Assembly (NCBI GenBank): GCA_900554375.1
Contig: USHK01000112.1
Coordinates: forward strand, 1 to 5,237
DNA: 5,237 nucleotides
From: an uncultured Sutterella sp.
GTDB lineage: Bacteria; Pseudomonadota; Gammaproteobacteria; Burkholderiales; Burkholderiaceae_F
Reading direction: 5' to 3'
Below, in pieces: positions 1 to 5,237 of the stretch. How positions within the stretch are numbered: the first letter of the stretch is position 1; every line of letters begins with the position of its first letter. The translations under genes were made by a program, and so were the position numbers. The notes under the pieces were generated by a model, which ran no database searches, had not been told where the DNA came from, and was given only the letters and a program-made list of their open reading frames with translations.

Positions 1-50
1 TACGAGATTCATGAGCGTCTCGTGGGCTCGGAGATGTGTATAAGAGGCAG
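1..50 (+). other. Untrimmed Illumina Nextera P7-side adapter (not genomic)
   Basis: This is library sequence, not chromosome. Bases 1-8 match the end of the Illumina P7 flow-cell primer. Bases 9-16 (tcatgagc) are an 8-base i7 index site. Bases 17-31 (gtctcgtgggctcgg) are the Nextera read-2 linker, and 32-50 are the 19-bp Tn5 mosaic end. The mosaic end differs from the standard sequence at one base, position 47, which is g where a is expected. The same construct appears in inverted orientation at the right end of the window. The recN reading frame passes through the adapter without a stop, so automatic translation would add false residues to its truncated end. Confidence 0.98.
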
Positions 51-1140
51 CTTTAGAGAGTTCTGCCGCAAGTTTGTCATACTGAGTCTTTGCTTCGTGC
101 GCTTTATTAAAGAGTGTTGTCAGATCACTCAGCCCTTCCATTTCAGCGGCCTTTTCGGTAACTTTCTGCATGAGTGCATAAAGTTCGTCCGGCTCGGCAT
201 GGTATTTGCGTGCGAGTTCGAGATACAGGTTAATTCTTTGATCGAGTTCTTCGAAACGGCCTTCGTCAAAATCCGTGCGGTCTAGATAATGTTCGACATC
301 ATCCGAGGCCGAATCAATAATTTCTCGAGCGTCGTTGAGCTGCGCGTAGATCTTCTCAAGTTTCGCATCAACGTCGGAAACGTCTCCGATGGCACTGATG
401 GCTGAATCGACAAGCTCTAATGCACTGTAGTCAGCCTCTGTCAAAGCTTCTCGAGCCTTTTGACAAGAATCAATAATGTCGTTGTAGCGAGAAAGCCGTG
501 TGTGTTCTTCATTGATCCGAGCCCATTCACCCTTGACAGGAGAAAGCTCTTTCATATCCTCTAAGAACCATTTCATGCGTTCAAGCTCGGCTTGATTGAA
601 CGCTTGTTTTTCACGAGCATCTTCTAACGTCTTTTGAGCCTCACGCCACTGCGTCCAAGCGGAACGAACTGCATCAACCTGCGGACGCAAACCCGAGTAG
701 GCATCCAGCATCTCAAGCTGGGAGCCTTTGCGAAGCAGTGACTGGTGGGCATGCTGGCCGTGTACGACAACCAGCATGTGGCTAAGTTCTTTCAATTGAG
801 ACAGCGAGCACGGCGTGCCGTTAATCCAGGAGCGGCTTCGTCCCTTGATGTCCAAAGTTCTTCTTAAAACCAGTTCACAGTTGACGCCGGATAACTCACG
901 CTCTTCAAGCCAGGTTTTGATCTTGTCGTTGATCGTAAAGCAGGCTGTTAAGTCTGACTTTTGGGCACCTGCTCGAATAACTTCCGGATCGGAGCGAGCG
1001 CCGAACAGAAGCTGCAGTGCGTCAATGAGGATCGATTTGCCTGCGCCGGTTTCACCGGTGAGTGCAGTAAAACCGTCTGAAAATTCCAAATCAAGTTTGT
1101 CAACGATGACAAAGTCGCGAATATTCAGTGAACAGAGCAT
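51..1140 (-). CDS. recN: DNA repair protein RecN, N-terminal part (3' end cut off by contig edge)
   Basis: RecN is an SMC-like ATPase of the cytoplasm that acts in recombinational repair of double-strand breaks with RecA. About 363 codons are visible, starting MLCSLNIRDF. Residues 29-36 are the Walker A motif GETGAGKS, within a segment (LTGETGAGKS followed by IDAL) close to E. coli RecN. The motif INGTP is at 106-110 and the conserved GQHAHQSLL at 128-136. From about residue 155 on, the sequence is rich in Glu, Lys, Gln and Ala, as expected for the coiled-coil arm. RecN is usually about 550 residues, so roughly a third is missing, including the second arm, the signature motif and Walker B. 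The loss is due to the fragment end at 51, not a mutation. The start is chosen because the N-terminus aligns with E. coli RecN without extension. It lies 6 bp after the nadK stop with no strong ribosome binding site, which suggests translational coupling. Confidence 0.95.
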
Positions 1141-1146
1141 GAGAGA

Positions 1147-2019
1147 TTATCGGTCCGTGGGAAGATAGTTCCAATGTAGTTTTTTGCACAACGTATCGAA
1201 GTAGTTGTGTCGACTCGGATGGAGAATTTTAACGCGATGAGGGTAAGGAGAGGCCTTAATGATATCCCCTACTAAAACTTCGGAATTATCCTGCATATCG
1301 AAATAAAGCGTGGCATCTCTCATATCTGTCACGGTAATTTCGACCAAGGAGTTCTCCGGAATCACGATCGGCCGATTCGCTAAGGAATGCGGCGCAACCG
1401 GAATAAGAAGCGTGCAGGCAACCGAAGGATAAATCATCGGTCCGCCGACACTCAGCGCATAAGCCGTCGAACCGGTCGGCGTGGAAACAATTAAACCGTC
1501 TGCTCTTTGGCGACTCATCGGAAGCTTATTAACTGAGACCGAAACCTCAATCATGCCGCCGGAGTTGCCGCGTGAAACGCAGATTTCGTTGACGGCGACG
1601 TTACGGTAAATCTCTTTACCGTCCCGGAGCTGAACACCCTCCAAGAGGCACCGAGTATCCGTGTAATAGTGACCGCTGAGGATCTCGGTGATTTCTTCGA
1701 CCATTTTGTCAGATGGAATATCGGTAACAAAGCCGAGTCGTCCGGCATTAATGCCGATGAATGGCACATCGTAATGTGCCATTCGGCGCGAAACGCCTAA
1801 GAAGGTGCCGTCACCGCCGTAGATGATGATGAGGTCGGATTTCCTGCCGATTTCGTCTCGGGTATAACCTTCGCCGAGCGAAAGTGCTTCGGCCGGTTTT
1901 TTCTCCAGCAGAACTTGGCGTCCGGATTTAATGAGCAGTTCGGCAATAATGCGCAGGGGTTCGTAATCGAGAGAGTCTCGTTTTCCGAAAACTCCGACGG
2001 TGTTGAATTCTTTAGTCAT
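1147..2019 (-). CDS. nadK: NAD kinase (ATP-dependent NAD+ 2'-phosphotransferase)
   Basis: NadK phosphorylates NAD+ to NADP+ in the cytoplasm and is the only known route to NADP in most bacteria. The 290-residue length matches the family (E. coli NadK is 292). The hallmark GGDG is at residues 68-71, with Asp70 the expected catalytic residue, followed by GINAGRLGFVTD at 89-100. The NE motif of the NAD pocket is at 144-145, and the glycine-rich segment DGLIVSTPTGSTAY is at 174-187, followed by the usual SVGGP. The C-terminal ILHPSRHNYFDTL (265-277) corresponds to the E. coli LIHPKDYSYFNTL segment. The ATG lies three bases after the TAG of the upstream gene and the TAA is 6 bp before recN. The nadK-recN pairing is common in beta- and gammaproteobacteria. 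No motif is missing and no frame disruption is seen. Confidence 0.97.
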   Translation of the reverse strand: MTKEFNTVGVFGKRDSLDYEPLRIIAELLIKSGRQVLLEKKPAEALSLGEGYTRDEIGRKSDLIIIYGGDGTFLGVSRRMAHYDVPFIGINAGRLGFVTDIPSDKMVEEITEILSGHYYTDTRCLLEGVQLRDGKEIYRNVAVNEICVSRGNSGGMIEVSVSVNKLPMSRQRADGLIVSTPTGSTAYALSVGGPMIYPSVACTLLIPVAPHSLANRPIVIPENSLVEITVTDMRDATLYFDMQDNSEVLVGDIIKASPYPHRVKILHPSRHNYFDTLCKKLHWNYLPTDR

Positions 2020-2022
2020 TGT

Positions 2023-2718
2023 CTATTCTCTGCCAAATTTTTCGAAAGCCTCGTCAAGCAGCTGAAGGGTCTTTTCCGGTTTTCGAACCTCGTAAAGTAA
2101 ATTTGTTAAGGCCGGTCCTTGAACCGTACAGATCCAATCCTCAGATGTCCAAAATTGGAAGGTTTCACGCAGGAGTACGCTCGAGCCTTTGACGGTTAAG
2201 CAATCATCATCGTCAATTTTGATTCGAACCGTGGGATCGCTGCGGTCCTTTAGGCACTCGTTCAGTGTCCAATATTGGTAGAAGGCGAGTTCCGGATTCT
2301 CCTGACGGTCAATCCAATTGTTAATGATCGCAGGGAAACGAAGTCGGGCAATTTCTTTCAGATGGTCATTGACGGAGTCAAATGATCGAAAAGACAGAAA
2401 AACGGGAAGATCGGAGACAACCAATGCCAAATTGTTTCCTTGCCAGTCTATTTTGCAGTAATGATAGGAATCTCCGCCAAGTGTCAGACTTTTGGTAAAA
2501 CGATCCGAGACGATCATCAAAGGGGGATCGTCGGGGTATTGCTGATACGGAATGGACAGAAGGAGCAGGCGGCTCCAAAGGACAGCGTTTTGTTCCAGAG
2601 GATGGTCAGCCGCATATTTCAGCAGCGCCGGGCTCAAATACCTGTCGATATACTTTTGCGGCGGCTGCTCTGAGCAGTCGGACACAAATAAAAGCGGATA
2701 TGGCAGAGAAGAGAGCAT
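2023..2718 (-). CDS. Uncharacterised 231-residue protein in the fabI-nadK operon
   Basis: I do not recognise this protein. It starts MLSSLPYPLL and has no clear signal peptide; short hydrophobic runs (for example LLLLSIPYQQ at 51-60 and LALVVSDLPVFLSF at 97-110) look like buried strands or helices rather than membrane spans. It is rich in aromatic residues and Asp, with an acidic cluster IDDDDC at 168-173 and Trp residues at 48, 92, 135, 150, 190 and 195. The tail LLDEAFEKFGRE looks like an amphipathic helix. A soluble, probably globular cytoplasmic protein is the best guess. It is real coding sequence rather than a shadow: it fills the gap between two sure genes on the same strand, 22 bp after the DUF423 gene and 3 bp before nadK. 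The ATG is preceded by only a weak GAAG about five bases upstream, so the exact start is less sure. Its place suggests co-expression with fabI and nadK, but no function can be assigned. Confidence 0.8.
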   Translation of the reverse strand: MLSSLPYPLLFVSDCSEQPPQKYIDRYLSPALLKYAADHPLEQNAVLWSRLLLLSIPYQQYPDDPPLMIVSDRFTKSLTLGGDSYHYCKIDWQGNNLALVVSDLPVFLSFRSFDSVNDHLKEIARLRFPAIINNWIDRQENPELAFYQYWTLNECLKDRSDPTVRIKIDDDDCLTVKGSSVLLRETFQFWTSEDWICTVQGPALTNLLYEVRKPEKTLQLLDEAFEKFGRE

Positions 2719-2740
2719 CGATCTTCAGGAACAAAACGGG

Positions 2741-3133
2741 TTAATAGAAAGAGCTGTGTTTCGGCTTAGAGGTCAGGCAGGCTATGGCCATGACGATCCA
2801 GGCGGCGATCATAAATCCGCCGGAGATCGGGGTGACGAGGGGCCATGGTCTCCACTGAGCAAGGACCAGTAAGTAAATGCTCAGCGAAAAGCCGACCGAG
2901 CCGATCAGAAGCAGAAGACCGGCTAGGTTAACCAGGCCGGCTTTGAAATGATTGGTTGCCCAAGCGATCGCAAAGAAACCTAACGCACTGATCAGTTGGT
3001 ATTGAACAGCGTATTCAAAGGCTTCTATGGAACGAGGCACATCCACAATGGCCCGTAAACCATGCGCACCGTAAGCGCCCATAGCAACGCCCGAGGCAAG
3101 CAGAAGACTTCCGATGAAAGCCCAAAAATGCAT
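2741..3133 (-). CDS. DUF423 family small integral membrane protein (YgdD-like)
   Basis: This 130-residue inner-membrane protein belongs to the DUF423 family, typified by E. coli YgdD; its biochemical function is unknown. The family signature GAYGAHGL is at residues 19-26, close to GAFGAHVL in YgdD. Further family segments are GSVGFSLSIYLLVL at 78-91 and TPISGGFMIAAW at 101-112. Four hydrophobic spans are visible at about 4-22, 46-60, 66-92 and 103-121, joined by short loops, with a basic C-terminal tail (KPKH). At the position of the His in the YgdD segment EYQAFHTLA this protein has Ser (QYQLISALG, residues 44-52). The start is supported by a good ribosome binding site (AAGGA, six bases upstream) that overlaps the fabI stop codon nine bases before. 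It is the second gene of the presumed operon. Confidence 0.9.
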   Translation of the reverse strand: MHFWAFIGSLLLASGVAMGAYGAHGLRAIVDVPRSIEAFEYAVQYQLISALGFFAIAWATNHFKAGLVNLAGLLLLIGSVGFSLSIYLLVLAQWRPWPLVTPISGGFMIAAWIVMAIACLTSKPKHSSFY

Positions 3134-3139
3134 ATTGAA

Positions 3140-3144
3140 TCCTT
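3140..3144 (-). promoter_or_regulatory. Ribosome binding site of the DUF423 gene
   Basis: The minus strand reads AAGGA, six bases before the ATG at 3133. The motif shares its first two bases with the TAA stop of fabI (3143-3145), so a ribosome finishing fabI sits on the next initiation site. It fixes the DUF423 start. Confidence 0.7.
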
Positions 3145-3931
3145 ATTCCAAAATATCAGGGACAGCAACGGCGTGGAAGCCGGCGTCAACATATACATTA
3201 TCGCCCGTAATGCCGGAAGCGTAGTCAGAGAGCAGGAAGGCAGCCGTATTGCCGACTTCATCGATGGTGACCGTGCGTCTGAGCGGAGCGGCCGTTTCCA
3301 TGTACTTCAAGATCTTGGAGAAGTCCTTGATACCGCTGGCAGCCAGAGTTTTGATCGGCCCGGAGGAAATCGCGTTTGCACGAATACCTTTGGGTCCGAG
3401 GCTATTGGCGAGATAGCGAACAGAAGCTTCGAGAGCGGCCTTGGCGACACCCATAGTGTTGTAGTTCGGTACAACGCGCTCGCTGCCTAAATAAGTGAGT
3501 GTCAGCACCGATGAAGGATGGCCCTCCATTAGGGGGACAAGCGCCTTGGCGAGCGCCGGGAACGAATAGGCGGAAATGTCCAGAGCCGTTTTGAAGGCAT
3601 CCCGGGATAGACCCTCTAAGAAATCACCTTGAATCGCTTCGCGCGGAGCGAAACCTATGGAGTGAACTACACCGTCTAAGGTTCCCCATGTAGTCTTGAG
3701 AGCCTCGGCCAGAGCAAAAATCTGAGCGTCGTCTGCCACATCTAGCGGAAGGACGATTTCGCTGTCAAATTCTTTAGCAAAGCCTGTAATACGGTCCAGG
3801 AATCTTTCGTTTTGGTAAGTGAAAGCAAGCTGAGCGCCTTCACGATGACAGGCTTTTGCAATGCCATAGGCGATAGAACGGTTGGATAACACACCCGTTA
3901 GCAAGATTTTTTTGTCTTTGAGCAAACTCAT
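3143..3931 (-). CDS. fabI: Enoyl-[acyl-carrier-protein] reductase FabI
   Basis: FabI reduces the trans-2 double bond of enoyl-ACP with NADH or NADPH, the last step of each fatty acid elongation cycle, in the cytoplasm as a homotetramer. At 262 residues it equals E. coli FabI in length. The cofactor-binding segment GVLSNRSIAYGIA is at 13-25, DV at 64-65 and HSIGFAP at 90-96. The catalytic set is Tyr147, Tyr157 and Lys164 (YLGSERVVPNYNTMGVAK, 147-164), the spacing of the E. coli enzyme (146, 156, 163). The loop GPIKTLAASGIKDF (191-204) that closes over the substrate is intact. Gly93, Met160 and Phe204, equivalent to E. coli residues altered in triclosan-resistant mutants (93, 159, 203), are all of wild type. 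AGGAAG four bases before the ATG supports the start. It is the first gene of the presumed operon, after a 209-bp gap with a candidate promoter. Confidence 0.98.
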   Translation of the reverse strand: MSLLKDKKILLTGVLSNRSIAYGIAKACHREGAQLAFTYQNERFLDRITGFAKEFDSEIVLPLDVADDAQIFALAEALKTTWGTLDGVVHSIGFAPREAIQGDFLEGLSRDAFKTALDISAYSFPALAKALVPLMEGHPSSVLTLTYLGSERVVPNYNTMGVAKAALEASVRYLANSLGPKGIRANAISSGPIKTLAASGIKDFSKILKYMETAAPLRRTVTIDEVGNTAAFLLSDYASGITGDNVYVDAGFHAVAVPDILE

Positions 3932-3960
3932 TGTTCTTCCTGAGAAATTTCTAAACTCAT
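3928..3960 (-). CDS. Possible ten-codon leader frame overlapping the fabI start
   Basis: An ATG at 3960 opens a ten-residue frame (MSLEISQEEQ) whose TGA shares bases with the fabI ATG in an ATGA overlap, the classic arrangement for coupled translation. Both ATGs are followed by the same bases (ATGAGTTT), a direct repeat at 3924-3931 and 3953-3960. No ribosome binding site precedes it, but if the candidate promoter is used with a five-base gap after the -10 box, the transcript would begin at this very ATG and be leaderless. The frame is short enough to occur by chance, and translation is not shown by anything in the sequence. Confidence 0.25.
   Translation of the reverse strand: MSLEISQEEQ
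3936..3941 (-). promoter_or_regulatory. Ribosome binding site of fabI
   Basis: The minus strand reads AGGAAG, ending four bases before the fabI ATG. It decides between this start and the ATG 29 bases upstream, which has no such motif and whose frame ends at the fabI start. Confidence 0.75.
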
Positions 3961-3965
3961 GGAAT

Positions 3966-3994
3966 ATTAAGCGAGTTTGTGATCAAAAGTTCAA
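3966..3994 (-). promoter_or_regulatory. Candidate sigma-70 promoter of the fabI operon
   Basis: On the minus strand, TTGAAC (3994-3989, four of six matches to the -35 consensus) is followed after 17 bases by CTTAAT (3971-3966, four of six matches to the -10 consensus). The predicted transcription start falls near 3958-3960, about 30 bases before the fabI ATG. The rest of the gap is strongly pyrimidine-rich on the coding strand. Both boxes are imperfect, so this is a candidate found by spacing and position. No operator could be recognised. Confidence 0.45.
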
Positions 3995-4087
3995 ATCTTG
4001 CCGAATTCAGGAAAAGGAAAACGGTCCTAAGCGTAGCAAAAAGCCAACGAATCCCGGAACCAAGCCGTCTCAACAAAACGAGAAGGT

Positions 4088-4124
4088 AAAACAAAAGCGC
4101 AGTGCTAAAAAGTACGCTGCGCCT
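4088..4124 (-). terminator. Likely rho-independent terminator of mltD
   Basis: Sixteen bases after the mltD stop, the minus strand forms a hairpin: GCGCAG (4122-4117) pairs with CTGCGC (4102-4097), and an A-U and a G-U pair can extend the base outward. The loop is about 14 bases and itself T-rich. The 3' arm is followed directly by TTTTGTTTT (4096-4088). The GC-rich stem, T tract and position after a stop codon fit an intrinsic terminator. The fairly short stem and large loop make it of moderate strength. Confidence 0.65.
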
Positions 4125-4140
4125 GAAAAGAAGGTTAGTG

Positions 4141-5189
4141 CTACTGCGCTAGTTTCAGTGTTTGTCCGACCTTGAGACTGTTATTACGGATGCCGTTTAA
4201 TTTTTTCAGTTGGTTGACTGACATGTTGGCTGAAGATGCAATAGAGAAAAGCGTGTCGCCTTTCCTGACTTTGTAGATCTTCTTTTTGGCCAAAGGACGC
4301 TTGCTGACCTGCTTTTGTACTTTAGGAGGAACTTCTTCTAAGACCACGTGACGCTTGGTCGGGGTGCCGGCAGCGTTAATGGTTAGACGCTGACCGACGG
4401 AAATGTTGTTGCCGGAAATGTTGTTGGCATTTCTCAATGCAGCCGCTGTGATGCCGTAGCGGTTAGCGATGCTGTAGAGCGTATCGCCTTTTCGTACGAC
4501 GTAGAACTTGGTGGATGCGACCGGGGTGTCGGGTGTGCTCCTCGTGGTAGCCGGGCGCGAGGTCGTTGTCTGACGCGTGACGATGGGCACATTGACGCGA
4601 AGTGTCTGGCCGACGCGCAGCCGTTGAGAGCGCAAGCCGTTGCTCTTCATGATTGTTGCCGGAGAAACACCCAGGCGGCGTGCCACACTTTTCATGTTGT
4701 CTCCGCGGCGTACGCGATAGGTCACGCGGCGATAGTCTTGCGCTAAAGCGAAAGAGGCATCAATCGTATCGGAAGAAATGTCTTCGGCGTTGCCTAATCC
4801 GCTGGCTTTGCTGACGAGAACCAAGGATCCGGGTTTAATTCTTCTGCCGGCCGGTATTTGGTTGGCCTCTCGCAGCGCGGCTTCTGTCATGTGTGCCTTG
4901 CGTGCGATCGAAGCAACGGTATCCTCAGGCTGTACTCGGTAAGTGGTCCAGCTGGAGAGGGGTTTTCCGCTGGTACGATAAGCGACCAAGTTTTCGATAA
5001 ATTGGTCGAGCTTATCCGTCGGCATTAACATCGAGTGATTGTGAGAAGCAACAATAACGGGACGGTTGAAAGAAGGATTCAGCGTGCTGAATTCTTCATG
5101 GCTCATGCCGGCAAGATTTGCGGCACGTTTGACGTCGATATCCTGGTCTTTAAAGATTTGAACGAAAAAAGGTTCGTTGTAAATCGTAG
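4141..5189 (-). CDS. mltD: Membrane-bound lytic transglycosylase D, C-terminal part with four LysM repeats (5' end cut off by contig edge)
   Basis: MltD cleaves peptidoglycan glycan strands with formation of 1,6-anhydro-muramic acid; it is normally an outer-membrane lipoprotein facing the periplasm. About 349 codons are visible. The frame is open up to the adapter at 5190. The first ATG, at 5106, is internal: the 27 residues before it (IYNEPFFVQIF, then IDVKRAANLAG) continue into MSHEEFSTLNPSFNRPVI, the segment that in MltD follows the catalytic domain. The signal peptide, lipobox and catalytic SLT domain with its Glu are therefore off the fragment. Counting from the Met at 5106, LysM repeats lie at residues 55-98 (divergent), 129-172, 200-244 and 276-320, the last three carrying the RxGD(T/N) core. 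A Thr/Ser/Pro-rich linker (about 173-199) and a Lys-rich one (about 250-275) separate them. The family call rests on the pre-LysM segment; another LysM wall hydrolase is possible but less likely. Confidence 0.85.
4147..4281 (-). repeat. LysM repeat 4 (C-terminal)
   Basis: The repeat begins KIYKVRKGDTLFSIASSANM, continues with KLNGIRNNS and ends LKVGQTLKLA, one residue before the stop. It is a canonical unit and closes the protein, as is usual for MltD. Confidence 0.9.
4375..4509 (-). repeat. LysM repeat 3
   Basis: The repeat begins KFYVVRKGDTLYSIANRYGI, continues with NANNISGNN and ends ISVGQRLTIN. This is a canonical LysM unit. It shares the RKGDTL(Y/F)SIA core with repeat 4, pointing to a more recent common origin of these two. 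Confidence 0.9.
4591..4722 (-). repeat. LysM repeat 2
   Basis: The repeat begins TYRVRRGDNMKSVARRLGV, continues through KSNGLRS and ends LRVGQTLRVNV. All core LysM positions are present, with Asn-Met in place of the common Thr-Leu after GD. Confidence 0.85.
4813..4944 (-). repeat. LysM repeat 1 (divergent)
   Basis: The repeat begins TYRVQPEDTVASIARKAHM and ends with IKPGSLVLV. The usual GDT is EDT here and the Asn of the second helix is present in EANQI. LysM modules bind N-acetylglucosamine-containing glycan, so this unit likely helps to dock the enzyme on peptidoglycan. Confidence 0.8.
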
Positions 5190-5237
5190 CTGTCTCTTAT
5201 ACACATCTCCGAGCCCACGAGACGCTCATGAATCTCG
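5190..5237 (-). other. Untrimmed Illumina Nextera P7-side adapter, inverted copy (not genomic)
   Basis: Bases 5190-5208 are an exact Tn5 mosaic end read outward, 5209-5223 the Nextera read-2 linker, 5224-5231 the index gctcatga, and 5232-5237 the first bases of the P7 primer complement. This is the reverse complement of bases 3-50 except for the one mismatch at position 47. The same index at both ends shows that both come from one library. The adapter places a stop (complement of 5197-5199) in frame upstream of mltD, which makes the gene look as if it starts at 5106. Confidence 0.98.

Noticed and set aside
22..285. A plus-strand open frame of 87 codons at the left end.
   Set aside because: It starts inside the adapter and is antisense to recN, whose reading frame is well supported by Walker A and other family motifs.
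815..1168. A plus-strand open frame of 117 codons.
   Set aside because: It is the antisense shadow of the RecN ATPase head; its sequence has no protein-like features of its own.
3062..3490. A plus-strand open frame of 142 codons antisense to the fabI 3' end.
   Set aside because: The opposite strand encodes a full-length FabI with all catalytic residues. The shadow is Arg/Gly-rich without a ribosome binding site or recognisable motif.
3932..4087. A riboswitch or small RNA gene in the gap before fabI.
   Set aside because: No recognisable aptamer pattern or strong hairpin is seen beyond the mltD terminator. The region is pyrimidine-rich on the coding strand and mostly unstructured by eye.
3882..4175. 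A plus-strand open frame of 97 codons across the fabI-mltD gap with a Lys/Pro-rich stretch (for example KPTNPGTKPSQQNEKVKQK).
   Set aside because: It overlaps the 5' end of fabI and the 3' end of mltD in antisense, has no ribosome binding site, and its Lys richness follows from the T-rich minus strand that carries the terminator tail and promoter region.
4141..5106. A complete 321-residue LysM protein starting at the ATG at 5106.
   Set aside because: The frame continues upstream to the adapter boundary with MltD-like residues, and that ATG falls inside the conserved LAGMSHEEF segment. The start is an artefact of the truncation and of a stop in the adapter.
1..5237. The window as a composite transposon bounded by Tn5-like inverted repeats.
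   Set aside because: The inverted ends include an index and flow-cell primer sequence and match the Nextera construct. There is no transposase inside, only housekeeping genes.

Overview
The window is a fragment of a Gram-negative bacterial chromosome that carries Illumina Nextera (Tn5 tagmentation) library adapter at both ends (1-50 and 5190-5237). Only 51-5189 is biological. The protein set suggests a betaproteobacterium of the order Burkholderiales, perhaps a Sutterellaceae-like gut lineage: E. coli-type FabI, a nadK-recN pair, and an MltD-type lytic transglycosylase with a tandem LysM tail. This placement is an inference from protein resemblance and the roughly balanced base composition; no marker gene settles it.

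All recognised genes lie on the minus strand, so transcription runs from high to low coordinates. In that order they are: the C-terminal part of a membrane-bound lytic transglycosylase D (mltD, cut by the right edge) with four LysM repeats; a likely rho-independent terminator just after it; a 209-bp gap with a candidate promoter; fabI (enoyl-ACP reductase); a small DUF423 membrane protein; an unrecognised 231-residue protein; nadK (NAD kinase); and the first two thirds of recN (DNA repair ATPase, cut by the left edge).

The five genes from fabI to recN are separated by 9, 22, 3 and 6 bp, with no room for internal terminators, and probably form one operon read from the promoter in front of fabI. 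NadK makes NADP from NAD, and FabI uses reduced nicotinamide cofactor in fatty acid elongation, so a metabolic link is possible. The other members (membrane protein, unknown protein, repair protein) look like ordinary housekeeping neighbours. mltD is a separate upstream unit acting on the cell wall.

I see no RNA gene, CRISPR array, insertion sequence, prophage or defence system. The near-identical inverted ends could be mistaken for a transposon but are sequencing adapters. The least explained items are the unknown 231-residue protein and a ten-codon leader frame that overlaps the fabI start.
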